DNA of 64,000 nucleotides from Selenomonas sp. (GCF_024699275.1 NZ_JAILPX010000047.1:32352-96351); one strand, 5' to 3'. Positions 44,540-53,289 are shown, counted from the stretch's first letter. A program made the numbers and translations. Notes: a model not told the origin generated them from the sequence alone.

Positions 44540-45823
44540 TTAGAAGTATTGCTTAAGCCCTACATAGGCCGCCCTTTTATCTCTCTTATTAACATTTTGC
44601 CACTGGCCCATAAGCCAGGTATTATCCATGACCCGCAGTTGTGCACCTAACCGTACAGACAAGTCATTAAAATCATAAGCATCTGCCGAGAACTTAAAAT
44701 CCTTACCCGCATAGGCATCAAAACCTACACCAGCTTCACCATGGATAGCTCCTACCCGGCCTGCCACATTTCCCTGGCGCTTGCCTAGCTGAAAATCTAT
44801 CCGATTGGTTTCACCTATATCTTCAACCCCCATATTCAAAAAAGGGCCTTGTTCCATACCTACAGTAAAACCTAAACTGGTATCCCAGTCTCGATTCTTA
44901 CCACTATACATCGTGGCAACTTCCCCATGACTTTCAATAGAATCCAACTGTTTCTTTACCTTTTGCGCCCGTTCCGTAATCTCCCTGGCATTGTGTATTG
45001 TCGCCTTCACATCCTCCACAGTCTTTTCATCACCAGCGACTTTAGCAATTCCTTCGGAGATTATCCGAATCTTTTCGCTGGTCTGGGTGATATTATCCAA
45101 GGTTATCCGCAGATTTTCTGCCGTTTGCGGATCAGCGCCCACTGTAGCCAGATTATTCATCATAGCCTCCACCGAATGCATGGTGCGATTCAAACTGGCC
45201 GTCATGAGATTCACATTGGTCAAGGTCTGATTGATATTGCCCTGATTGGCATTCACCATTTGCTCCATGGCACTCAACATCCCATTGATATGGGCAGTGG
45301 TATCGCGAAGATTCACCATCATCTGCACAATGGACGTCTGAAAGACCTCATTCCCCACAATATTATTCATACTGGTCAGTAAATCCTGGGCCTGCAGCAC
45401 CACTTTGTTGGCGTTTTGGAAAAGCTCGTCCATGCCCGCTTCTTCCGTCCCCAGCAGATAATCTCCCTCGCTCAGATAACCGGCTTCACCGTCTCCCGGC
45501 ATAATGTTGATAAACTTATCCCCCATCACTCCGCTGGCACCGATTCCCACCTGAGAGCCTTTGGGAATCTGCACACCATCATTTATCTCCATGGCCACAG
45601 TCACCCCCTGGCCATCGTTTTCAATGGAAGTCACTTTTCCCACGGGCACACCGGATAACCTGACCAGCGATTGCGGTTCCACCCCTACCACCTGCTTAAA
45701 TCCGGCATAGAGCGTATACCCTTTATCGCCACTTATTTTGAAGCCGCTCAGCATGATGATAACGGCTGCCAAAAGAGCCAATCCCGCCAGGGTAAAGGCT
45801 CCCACCTTTGCTTCTACGCTCAT
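44540..45823 (-). CDS. mlaD: MCE-domain protein (MlaD) fused to a C-terminal beta-barrel
   Basis: A 427-residue protein with an N-terminal membrane anchor (about 9-28), one MCE domain (about 36-112, with YAGFKQVVGVEPQSLVRLSGV and GASGVMGDKFINI), a long helical stretch (about 125-300) and a C-terminal segment (about 305-427) of alternating strands ending in Phe (YVGLKQYF). The last part looks like a small outer-membrane barrel. This anchor-MCE-helix-barrel architecture has been described for MlaD of Veillonella parvula as a trans-envelope phospholipid bridge. The start overlaps mlaF (ATGA). Confidence 0.92.
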   Translation of the reverse strand: MSVEAKVGAFTLAGLALLAAVIIMLSGFKISGDKGYTLYAGFKQVVGVEPQSLVRLSGVPVGKVTSIENDGQGVTVAMEINDGVQIPKGSQVGIGASGVMGDKFINIMPGDGEAGYLSEGDYLLGTEEAGMDELFQNANKVVLQAQDLLTSMNNIVGNEVFQTSIVQMMVNLRDTTAHINGMLSAMEQMVNANQGNINQTLTNVNLMTASLNRTMHSVEAMMNNLATVGADPQTAENLRITLDNITQTSEKIRIISEGIAKVAGDEKTVEDVKATIHNAREITERAQKVKKQLDSIESHGEVATMYSGKNRDWDTSLGFTVGMEQGPFLNMGVEDIGETNRIDFQLGKRQGNVAGRVGAIHGEAGVGFDAYAGKDFKFSADAYDFNDLSVRLGAQLRVMDNTWLMGQWQNVNKRDKRAAYVGLKQYF

Positions 45824-46578
45824 GCCCGCTGCTCATTCCTTTCTGCTTTCTCCAGATGCAGCGTCCTGAAAAAGGCCTGCACCCGTTCATCCTCTATCTT
45901 CTGGAACCGTTTTACCGTATCCACCGCAATCAAATCTCCCTCATAGACCATAGCAATCCGATTGGCAATTCGACAGGCACTGGCCATATCATGCGTAACC
46001 ACCACCGAGGTAACCCCCAATTTCTTCTGCATATCCACAATCAGCTCATCGATTTTTGCCGTGGTTATGGGATCAAGGCCCGAACTTGGCTCATCATAAA
46101 AGATGATTTCGGGTTCAATGGCAATGGCCCGAGCCAGTCCCACACGTTTCTTCATACCGCCAGATAACTCCCCCGGGAATTTTTCTTCTACACCAGGCAA
46201 CCCTACCAGTTCTAACTTTTCCCTGACGATTCGCTGAATTTCCTCTTCCGGCAAGTTCCTATGTTCCCGCAGACCAAATGCGACATTCTCGCCCACCGTC
46301 ATGGAGTCAAACAGGGCAGAGTACTGGAAAACCATCCCCATATTGAGACGAACCTTATCCATTTCCTTTTCAGAAAGTCGGGTTATCTCCTGCCCTCCAA
46401 TATAAATGGATCCCTGGTCTGGACGAATAAGCCCCACCAATAACTGCAGCAATGTGCTCTTACCGGAACCAGACCCACCGATAACCGCCAGAGTCTCGCC
46501 TTTTTCTATCGTAAGATTGATATCCCGTAAAGCATATTTACCACTATAGACTTTACTTACATTCGCCAATCGAATCAT
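45820..46578 (-). CDS. mlaF: MlaF, phospholipid-transport ABC ATPase
   Basis: A 252-residue ABC ATPase with Walker A (GGSGSGKST), signature (LSGGMKKR, the MlaF-type variant), Walker B (IIFYDEPSSGLDP) and H-loop (VTHDM). GGAGG precedes the ATG. It drives phospholipid movement with MlaE and MlaD. No MlaB (STAS) gene is present, and no MlaA or MlaC, as expected if MlaD itself bridges the periplasm. Confidence 0.95.
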   Translation of the reverse strand: MIRLANVSKVYSGKYALRDINLTIEKGETLAVIGGSGSGKSTLLQLLVGLIRPDQGSIYIGGQEITRLSEKEMDKVRLNMGMVFQYSALFDSMTVGENVAFGLREHRNLPEEEIQRIVREKLELVGLPGVEEKFPGELSGGMKKRVGLARAIAIEPEIIFYDEPSSGLDPITTAKIDELIVDMQKKLGVTSVVVTHDMASACRIANRIAMVYEGDLIAVDTVKRFQKIEDERVQAFFRTLHLEKAERNEQRA

Positions 46579-46600
46579 ATTATCCTCCTGCCGGCCTTTC

Positions 46601-47365
46601 TTAATAAAGGATAAAGGTCAACGCAGCATTCAAGATAAAAATAACGATGATGGAAGTCACCACGGTACGCGTTGTGGCTTTACCTACCCCCTCTGCACCA
46701 GCCGGGCTATGCAACCCGTAATAACACCCCAGCACAGCAATGACATTACCAAAGAAAATCGCCTTAATCATCCCGCCCGTAAGGTCAAAAGCCACCGCAA
46801 ATGTATGAATGGAATTGATATAACTGAAAGAACTGATGCCTGAATAATACACGGCCACTAAGTAGCCTCCAAAAACGCCAATGACATCACCGAATACGGT
46901 AAGTAAGGGCACCACCATCATACAGGCCAACATCCGCGGTACAATCAGGTAATTTACCGGATTCACGGCCATAACCCGCAAAGCGTCTATCTGCTCCGTA
47001 ACCTTCATGGTGGAAATCTCTGCTGTAATCGCAGCTCCCACCCGTCCAGCGCAGACCACCCCCACCAGCACTGGCCCCAGTTCGCGACCAATGGCAATCG
47101 AGATAATCCCCCCAATGGTACTCTGGGCTCCAAAACGAATCAATATATCCGCTGTCTGCAGCGCAAACACGGCCCCGGTAAAAAGCAAGGTTAAACTCAC
47201 TATCAGCAAAGAATCCACACCTAAATGGGACATCTGTGCCAAAATATGTTTCGGTCGGGGCTTCGTGAACAACTCCTGCAGGGTGTCACGATAAAGAAGC
47301 ACGATGGTGCCAAATTCGGCCAATCGCGCAAGAACCCAAGCGCCTAAGACCTCCAAAAATCGCAT
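46601..47365 (-). CDS. mlaE: MlaE, phospholipid-transport permease
   Basis: A 254-residue MlaE/YrbE-type permease with about five to six hydrophobic segments and the family block GRELGPVLVGVVCAGRVGAAITAEISTMKVTEQIDALRVM. It forms the inner-membrane core of the Mla complex. The ATG at 47365 has GGAGG at 8 bases. It is the first gene of the large envelope unit and lies 42 bp after a good -10 element. Confidence 0.95.
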   Translation of the reverse strand: MRFLEVLGAWVLARLAEFGTIVLLYRDTLQELFTKPRPKHILAQMSHLGVDSLLIVSLTLLFTGAVFALQTADILIRFGAQSTIGGIISIAIGRELGPVLVGVVCAGRVGAAITAEISTMKVTEQIDALRVMAVNPVNYLIVPRMLACMMVVPLLTVFGDVIGVFGGYLVAVYYSGISSFSYINSIHTFAVAFDLTGGMIKAIFFGNVIAVLGCYYGLHSPAGAEGVGKATTRTVVTSIIVIFILNAALTFILY

Positions 47366-47406
47366 CCAGCGTGCCTCCTTTTACTCATTTATTTAATCAC
47401 CCTTTG

Positions 47407-47435
47407 ATTGTAACAGGCAAAAGACAATTAGTAAA
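47407..47435 (-). promoter_or_regulatory. Promoter of the mlaEFD-tolC-tamB unit
   Basis: TTTACT (47435-47430) and TACAAT (47412-47407) are 17 bp apart on the minus strand, giving a leader of about 35 nt before mlaE. This is the most upstream promoter seen for the envelope superblock. Confidence 0.65.
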
Positions 47436-47597
47436 TATAAGTGTACTATTTTTTTTGTAAAATTTCAAGAGAATCCCCCTTCCTCTCAACAACAACCCTA
47501 CTATTCTGACAATTTCAGAGCAGGATTATTATCCGCTGCGCCGAAAGAAACATACAGATTAAGGTAATAGGATTCATCTGATTAAGGAGGCTTTATT

Positions 47598-48365
47598 ATG
47601 AACAGGTATCCCTTTAGGAAAAAATTATTCTTTTCGCTTATTCTGTTTACCTTGCTGCTAACAAACACCATTGCTTCAGTGAATGCGGAAGAAAAAACAC
47701 CTTCGCCCGCCTCTGTACAGCAAATTCCTCGTTCCAATCTCACACCACAAGCTTCTCCCCATTGGATACAAGTTCTTCCTGCTGCCAAGACTGCCCAACA
47801 ATTATTTATTGTCGGCGCAGTAAATGGCACCACCGCCTGGATTTCACTCCATGAAAAAAATGACGATGGCCAATGGCAACAGCTGATGAGTACCCCTGGC
47901 TTTATCGGCAAAAATGGCCTGGGAAAAGTAAAGGAAGGCGACAATAAGACACCCGTGGGTACGTTCCATTTTACTACCGCCTTTGGCATTGCACCTGACC
48001 CCGGATCCATCCTCCCTTATCAGCAGGTAGATGAAAATATCTATTGGTCCGGTGACAGCCGTCCTGGCATGAAATACAATGAAATGGTCGATATCCGCCA
48101 ATATCCTGACCTGAATAAAGAGTCCAGCGAACACATCATCGATTATAATCCGCACTACATTTATTGCCTGAACATCAGTTATAACGAGACAGGCACTCCG
48201 GGCCTGGGATCCGCCATTTTCCTGCATTGCCTCGGCCCTTATAAACCTTATACCGGAGGCTGTGTGGCTATCCCCGAGGATAAGATGCATTTCGTACTCC
48301 AGCATGTACGTCCTGAATGTAAAGTTGTGATTGATTCGCTGACCAATTTAGGCGGTACTCTCTGA
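47598..48365 (+). CDS. Secreted L,D-transpeptidase (YkuD family)
   Basis: A 255-residue protein with a signal peptide (about 1-30) and a YkuD catalytic domain in the C-terminal half. The catalytic block is IFLHCLGPYKPYTGGCVAIP, with His 210 and nucleophile Cys 222. GKVKEGDNKTPVGTFHF is the usual substrate-loop sequence of this family. It should make 3-3 peptidoglycan crosslinks or attach proteins to peptidoglycan in the periplasm. An AAGGAGG site precedes the ATG. It is on the plus strand, divergent from mlaE. Confidence 0.88.
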   Translation: MNRYPFRKKLFFSLILFTLLLTNTIASVNAEEKTPSPASVQQIPRSNLTPQASPHWIQVLPAAKTAQQLFIVGAVNGTTAWISLHEKNDDGQWQQLMSTPGFIGKNGLGKVKEGDNKTPVGTFHFTTAFGIAPDPGSILPYQQVDENIYWSGDSRPGMKYNEMVDIRQYPDLNKESSEHIIDYNPHYIYCLNISYNETGTPGLGSAIFLHCLGPYKPYTGGCVAIPEDKMHFVLQHVRPECKVVIDSLTNLGGTL

Positions 48366-48385
48366 TATTTTTTCTCCATCTGCAG

Positions 48386-48414
48386 TAGACACCTCCCCGA
48401 TAAAGTGTTACAAT
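48386..48414 (+). promoter_or_regulatory. Promoter of dctA
   Basis: TAGACA (48386-48391) and TACAAT (48409-48414) are 17 bp apart. Transcription would start near 48421, giving a leader of about 100 nt. Confidence 0.65.
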
Positions 48415-48438
48415 GTAAACATCATAAATCGCGCAATG

Positions 48439-48478
48439 AAGCCGCATGTCATTTCCCCTAAGGGTATGCATGCGGCTT
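48439..48478 (+). promoter_or_regulatory. Stem-loop in the dctA leader
   Basis: AAGCCGCATG (48439-48448) and CATGCGGCTT (48469-48478) are perfect 10-bp arms around a 20-base loop that can itself pair (CCCCTAAGGG). It lies within the predicted dctA leader, about 44 bp before the start. There is no T run, so it is not a plain terminator; it may be a regulatory RNA structure or a terminator of ldt with weak 3' U content. Confidence 0.5.
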
Positions 48479-48521
48479 TCTGCATGAACCAGTGATTTCA
48501 AAATTTTAGGAGGACTCTACT

Positions 48522-49799
48522 ATGGCAGAAAACAAACACAGCAGTCTTGACAAACTGGGAATTTGGATTATTGGTGCCACTATTCTCGGTGCCCTCAGCG
48601 GCTTGATTCTCGGAAAAGATGCGCAAATGTTTGCCCCTTTGGGCAATCTCTTTATGCAGCTGATCAAAATGGTTGTCGTTCCCTTAGTTCTTTTCTCCTT
48701 GATTGGCGGAGCCGCATCCTTAGGAAAATCCAGCAATGCGGGAAAAATCGGTCTCGTAACCTTTGGCTACTACGGCATTACCACAGCAGCAGCCGTTGCA
48801 TTGGGACTTGCTGCCAGCGAAATTTTCCAGCCTGGACGGGGCATTGAAATGTCTGCGCTATCCGAGGCAGCAGTTCAGGTAGACCATATCGAAGAAAGCA
48901 CACATATTCCTGGCTTCTGGGAAACCATAACCGGCTTTGTCCCCACCAATCCCTTCCAGGCATTGGTGGACGGCAATATCTTACAGATTATCGTCTTCGC
49001 CCTCTTTATGGGATTTGCTGCCACCTATCTGGAAGAACACAAACGGAATTTTGTACTGGATTTCTTCAACTACCTAACGGAATTATTCATCAAAATCATG
49101 ACAGGCATCATGTACGTAGCCCCCATCGGTGTATTTTGTTTAATGGCAGATGCTACCGGCACCTTCGGCTACGCTGTACTCACGAAGATTCTCTACTTGA
49201 TTCTCCTCTATGTCATCGTGCTGGCCATCGTCACCTATGGCATGATTGGCGGATCTGTGGCCCTCTTCTCTCATTGCACCAATTATAAGCAGTTTTTCAA
49301 AAGCATGTGGAAAGTCCAGATTTTTGCTTTTTCCACCGCTTCATCCATCGCCACCCTGCCCCTCAATATGAACACCGTCAACACGGAATTAGGCGTATCA
49401 AAGGAAACCACTTCCTTCACTTTGCCCTTAGGCGCCACCATCAATATGAATGGCAACGCTGCTTATTATGCCATGGCCGCTACATTTATCGCGCAAATGT
49501 ACGGCATGGAACTTTCTTTTCCTCAGTACATTGCCATCATCATCACCAGTACCTTAGGTGCCGTAGGCCAGGCAGGCGTTCCCGGCCCTACACTGTTGGT
49601 TGTAGCCGTGTTGGTTTCTGCCGGCATTCCCATCGATGCTCTGCCCATACTCTTTGGGGTAGACCGTATCTTTGACATGCTGCGCACCGCAGTTAACATC
49701 ACCGGCGATGCCGCTTGCGCTACCATCGTCGACCGATTTCGTACGCCATCCAAACGAACAGAAGACTCTGCTGAAAAAACAGCTGCATTAAATCATTGA
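48522..49799 (+). CDS. Dicarboxylate/amino acid:cation symporter (DAACS family)
   Basis: A 425-residue transporter with about eight transmembrane segments and two re-entrant loops. The family signatures TASSIATLPLNMNTVNTELGV (hairpin HP1 serine-rich) and LPLGATINMNGNA (TM7) are visible, with AVGQAGVPGPTLLVVAVLVSAGIP at HP2. It imports dicarboxylates such as C4 acids, or glutamate/aspartate, with cations. An arginine in TM8 decides neutral versus acidic amino acids in some members, but this cannot be settled here. GGAGG precedes the ATG. Confidence 0.9.
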   Translation: MAENKHSSLDKLGIWIIGATILGALSGLILGKDAQMFAPLGNLFMQLIKMVVVPLVLFSLIGGAASLGKSSNAGKIGLVTFGYYGITTAAAVALGLAASEIFQPGRGIEMSALSEAAVQVDHIEESTHIPGFWETITGFVPTNPFQALVDGNILQIIVFALFMGFAATYLEEHKRNFVLDFFNYLTELFIKIMTGIMYVAPIGVFCLMADATGTFGYAVLTKILYLILLYVIVLAIVTYGMIGGSVALFSHCTNYKQFFKSMWKVQIFAFSTASSIATLPLNMNTVNTELGVSKETTSFTLPLGATINMNGNAAYYAMAATFIAQMYGMELSFPQYIAIIITSTLGAVGQAGVPGPTLLVVAVLVSAGIPIDALPILFGVDRIFDMLRTAVNITGDAACATIVDRFRTPSKRTEDSAEKTAALNH

Positions 49800-49814
49800 C
49801 CAGCGATTCACCAT

Positions 49815-49845
49815 AAAAGGCGATGCCCGAGAGCATCGCCTTTTT
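49815..49845. terminator. Bidirectional terminator between dctA and the HMA gene
   Basis: GGCGATGC (49819-49826) and GCATCGCC (49833-49840) form an 8-bp stem with AAAA on one side and TTTTT on the other. It can end dctA on the plus strand and the HMA-like gene on the minus strand. Confidence 0.88.
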
Positions 49846-49858
49846 CTGCATCATGGAA

Positions 49859-50341
49859 TTACCGTCGATTTGCCACCTGAGCCGCCAATCGCTGTTCCAA
49901 CACAGCCATCTTCGGTTTTAATTTTTCTCCGTCATAGATGATCAGCAGCGATCCCGTCAAGGGAGTGATTACAGCATCTTTAACGCCTGTAAAGGATTTT
50001 ATATAATCCTCCAAAAACGCTTTCCACTGAGGATTAACGGCTAAAAGGCTACTGCGCAACCGTACCCGTCCAGGAACATAGGCATCTACCTGGAAACTTT
50101 CTACCAATTCTGCAAAAGTGTCCTTAACAGCTTCTTCCTGTTTCTTACAGCACCCCGTCAGTTTTTTAACATCCGCCTTCATTTTTTTATGATGCTGCCA
50201 GCCGTGAAGAACAGATAGTACAGCCCAGGCAACGCCAAAACCGGCATGGAGATTTTTCCCCGCCCATAAAGTGGCAACAGTCCCCACAGAAGCTACCGTT
50301 AACGGCCAGCCCAAGGGTAAATTCTTCATATCACACTGCAT
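49859..50341 (-). CDS. HMA_2-like protein with N-terminal membrane segment
   Basis: A 160-residue protein with one to two hydrophobic segments (about 8-50), a CC pair (TGCC near 62-63) and a C-terminal ferredoxin-like domain (about 78-155) with DAYVPGRVRLRSS and TGSLLIIYDGEKL. The PGRVRL and GS(I/L)LI(I/L)Y motifs recur in its neighbours and fit the HMA_2 family. The CxxC of true metal-binding HMA domains is absent. GAGG precedes the ATG. It is the last gene of the ATPase group, 21 bp after the ATPase. Confidence 0.75.
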   Translation of the reverse strand: MQCDMKNLPLGWPLTVASVGTVATLWAGKNLHAGFGVAWAVLSVLHGWQHHKKMKADVKKLTGCCKKQEEAVKDTFAELVESFQVDAYVPGRVRLRSSLLAVNPQWKAFLEDYIKSFTGVKDAVITPLTGSLLIIYDGEKLKPKMAVLEQRLAAQVANRR

Positions 50342-50362
50342 GATTATTCCTCTTTTCCAGCA

Positions 50363-52474
50363 TCAGGCTGCCCGATGATTACGGGCAAAGAATCCTGGTT
50401 TATTATTAAGAATCCGGCAGCTATTCAAAACTACAGCTAATGTAGCCGTATTGTGAATCACCGCCGCCCAAAGCGGACTGATTTTGCCCAGAGCGCCCAA
50501 GAGCATAGCGGAAGAATTCACCAATATCGTCGCCATAAAGTTCTGATGCACCAAATCCATCGTTCGGCGCCCCAGCTGCAGGGTTTCCATAAGCCGTTCC
50601 GGGTCCTCAGAATGAATCGTCACCGCAGAGGATTCTGCAGCTATATCCGTCTGCCGCCCCCCCAGCGAGACACCTACATCCGAAAAGGCCAAGGCTGGGG
50701 CATCGTTGATGCCATCCCCCACCATCATAACGGTTCCCCGCTGTTTGAGTTTGTTGACATAATGGCTCTTATCTTCTGGCAGAATTTCGGCATGATAGAA
50801 ATCAATATCCATACTATGCGCCACTTCCGCAGCCACAGCCTTACTATCACCAGTCAGCATAACGATTTCATCTACACCATGACGGCGCATCTGATTAAGG
50901 GTCTTTTTCATCTTCGGTCGAATGGGGTCTTCAATACCGATTACACCAATCAAACGTTTATCACGTGCCACATAGAGAAGATTCTTAAAGACCTGCCCTT
51001 CAGCCAGCCCCTCCGTATCCTCGATTCCATTTTCCCGCAGGAATTTCATACTGCCGACCCGGATAAGACCGCCCTGATAGCCCTCAAAATCCGGCACCTC
51101 AGCCTGCATCCCCCGGGCCACAACGGTCTTAGAGGATTTATGCTGCGGAGAAACCCATTCCTGTGCCTCCACGTACTTCTGAATGGCCACTGCCAGAGGA
51201 TGAACGGAATGTTGTTCCGCTGAGGAAGCCAGCAAAATCATTTCCTTTTCTTCAATTCCCTTGGCCGTTTTGACAAAGGCAATCTGCGGTACCCCGATTG
51301 TCAGGGTCCCTGTCTTGTCCAGTACCACGGTATCCGTTTCCGCCAAGGCCTCAATATAGTTGCCACCCTTGACGAGAATCCCCCGTTTAGCAGCAGCGCC
51401 AATAGCCGCGGACATAGCGGTAGCAGTCGAAAGCTTCAACCCACAGGAGAAATCAATAAACAACAGGTTCAGTACCCGTTGCCAGTCCCTAGTAGCACCA
51501 TAGACAATCCCTGCGCCAATAAAGGAAACCGGCACCAGGAAATTAGCCATCTTATCGGCAAAATTCTGTACGGGAGCCTTACGATTCTGCGCTTCTTCCA
51601 CTAGGTGGACAATGTGAGCCAGTGAAGTATCCTTCCCCACCTTTTCCACTTTGACAACCAATTCTCCAGCTTCCACCACACTGCCTGCATACACGGGTGA
51701 ATCCATATGCTTCATAGCCGGATTGGACTCACCGGTAATGGAAGCCTGATTTACTGCCGCATCACCGCGGACAACCCGACCGTCCACGACGATTTTTTCT
51801 CCCGTATGGGCGGCAATGGTGTCGCCCACCTTGACCTGCTCTACCGGTACCTTTTTCTCCACATCACCTTCCACCAGCCAGACATAGCGCTGATCCAGCG
51901 ATAACAATCCGGAAATATGGGTACGCGCCTTTTCTGCAGCATAGCTTGTAAGCATCTCCGCCCCATTGGACAGCGCCAACAAGGTCAGACTGGATTCCGG
52001 CTTGCCGGCCAGTACCGATGCGATAACTGCTGTAGCTGTCAGTGTATCCGCATTGGGTTGATGGTCCTTTACAACCCCGGCAACACCATTTTGAATAAAC
52101 TTCCGGGCAACCCCCAGCACCAATAAACTCCGCAACACTTTAGCCCCTTCAAAGAGCTGGGGCGAAGTACGCTTCAACACTTCCATAGCGGCAAATCCCG
52201 CCAGAGAAATCACGGCATCCCGGCGATAATCAGCCAATCGCTCCGCCGGCGTAATAGCTGCTTCCTGCAGACGTTTCACTGTATCAATGAGCATCTTTTG
52301 AATTTCCTGCAATTGGAAGGCCGTCATCTGCCGCTTATACCAGATATGAACTTTCCGTTCATCCACCGTAACCGCCACGATATTGCGATTACGGCGAATC
52401 TTGGCAGCCAGCTTGGCCCGCTCTTCGCGCCCCAAGGCTGCCTGAAGATGATAATAACAATTTCCGTACATCAT
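50363..52474 (-). CDS. P1B-type ATPase with HMA_2-like N-terminus and no CPC motif
   Basis: About 703 residues. An HMA_2-like head without CxxC (about 1-75; contains RNIVAVTVDERKVHIWY) is followed by membrane segments, actuator TGES, phosphorylation site DKTGT, HP motif (SVHPLA) and hinge GDGINDAPAL, all intact. The transmembrane metal site usually CPC reads FSCGLK. Last membrane segments contain IHNTATLAVVLNSCRIL as in P1B pumps. The start is set at 52474 where ATGA overlaps the upstream stop; an ATG at 52486 or TTG at 52513 is possible. It should move a cation or metal across the inner membrane; the substrate is unknown. Confidence 0.88.
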   Translation of the reverse strand: MMYGNCYYHLQAALGREERAKLAAKIRRNRNIVAVTVDERKVHIWYKRQMTAFQLQEIQKMLIDTVKRLQEAAITPAERLADYRRDAVISLAGFAAMEVLKRTSPQLFEGAKVLRSLLVLGVARKFIQNGVAGVVKDHQPNADTLTATAVIASVLAGKPESSLTLLALSNGAEMLTSYAAEKARTHISGLLSLDQRYVWLVEGDVEKKVPVEQVKVGDTIAAHTGEKIVVDGRVVRGDAAVNQASITGESNPAMKHMDSPVYAGSVVEAGELVVKVEKVGKDTSLAHIVHLVEEAQNRKAPVQNFADKMANFLVPVSFIGAGIVYGATRDWQRVLNLLFIDFSCGLKLSTATAMSAAIGAAAKRGILVKGGNYIEALAETDTVVLDKTGTLTIGVPQIAFVKTAKGIEEKEMILLASSAEQHSVHPLAVAIQKYVEAQEWVSPQHKSSKTVVARGMQAEVPDFEGYQGGLIRVGSMKFLRENGIEDTEGLAEGQVFKNLLYVARDKRLIGVIGIEDPIRPKMKKTLNQMRRHGVDEIVMLTGDSKAVAAEVAHSMDIDFYHAEILPEDKSHYVNKLKQRGTVMMVGDGINDAPALAFSDVGVSLGGRQTDIAAESSAVTIHSEDPERLMETLQLGRRTMDLVHQNFMATILVNSSAMLLGALGKISPLWAAVIHNTATLAVVLNSCRILNNKPGFFARNHRAA

Positions 52475-53286
52475 ACGGTACGCCATCCTCTCATCAAAGT
52501 CACTGCCCACCAAAGCATCTGGGACCCTGCCGGATACTGACCAGTAAGCAGCATCTTACGGAAGCCGCGCAAAAAGAGCAACACAGATGCCAAGGAACTC
52601 ATATCGAACATGCCGCCTGTGTGGTCCTTTATCCAGTTGCTGAGGGCGCGTACCGTATTGCGAATACTGCGGGTAATGCTGCCCGCCTGTGCTTCTGCCA
52701 TCATCCTGCCCGGCTGCTGCCCCTGTGATGCATGTACGTCCTGCTTAACCCCAAAAAGCTTCTCGCCCATCCATTTAGCCAATGCATCAATTTTGGCTGC
52801 ATCTTCTTCAGCAAAGGTCAATAAAATACTGCCGCTTGCCGCATTCACCTTGATGGATTTTATATAACCAAAAGCTGCCAATTTTTCTTCCAGAAGTCTT
52901 GCCAGTTCCATGGACATAGATGCTGCGCGGTAACGACGACGTCCCGGCAAATCGGATTCCAGCTTAAACGGCTCTAGCGGCTTGTAACTTGTTTTCGTAT
53001 TCCAATCTGGTAATTCAACGTTCCGAGCGTTCCTGCCTTTTCCCCCCATAGCGCCGCCACGGCCCCCCATCATACGTGAAGAACTGCCCAGCATGTTGCT
53101 GCCAAACATATTGCTGCCAGCCCCCATCATGCGGCTGGCTCCGCCTAACATCTTACCGGCTCCCATCATCTTGCCAGCTCCCACCATGCCTGCAGCACCA
53201 ACACCAGCGGCACCGCCGCCCATCAACATACTGCCCAGCCCCTGTACCAGTGCTGTGCCCATCATCAATCCAGTCGCATAAGACAT
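52471..53286 (-). CDS. HMA_2-like protein with Gly/Met-rich N-terminus
   Basis: A 271-residue protein. Residues about 8-85 are low-complexity, made of Gly, Met, Ala and Ser in repeats such as MMGAGKML and NMLGSSSRMMG. A degenerate HMA_2-like domain follows (about 110-180) with SDLPGRRRYRAA and AASGSILLTFAEEDA. The C-terminus (about 215-271) has one hydrophobic segment. GGAGG precedes the ATG. It overlaps the ATPase start by 4 bp (ATGA). The methionine-rich head could bind soft metals such as Cu(I), or be glycine-zipper-like membrane material; neither is proven. Confidence 0.7.
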   Translation of the reverse strand: MSYATGLMMGTALVQGLGSMLMGGGAAGVGAAGMVGAGKMMGAGKMLGGASRMMGAGSNMFGSNMLGSSSRMMGGRGGAMGGKGRNARNVELPDWNTKTSYKPLEPFKLESDLPGRRRYRAASMSMELARLLEEKLAAFGYIKSIKVNAASGSILLTFAEEDAAKIDALAKWMGEKLFGVKQDVHASQGQQPGRMMAEAQAGSITRSIRNTVRALSNWIKDHTGGMFDMSSLASVLLFLRGFRKMLLTGQYPAGSQMLWWAVTLMRGWRTV

Positions 53287-53289
53287 TCG

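Noticed and set aside
47598..48365. The ldt gene as a pseudogene because its catalytic region differs from the usual HGC triad.
   Set aside because: His and Cys at correct spacing, the TGGC block, a signal peptide and a good RBS are all intact; TGGC in place of SHGC occurs in a YkuD subgroup.
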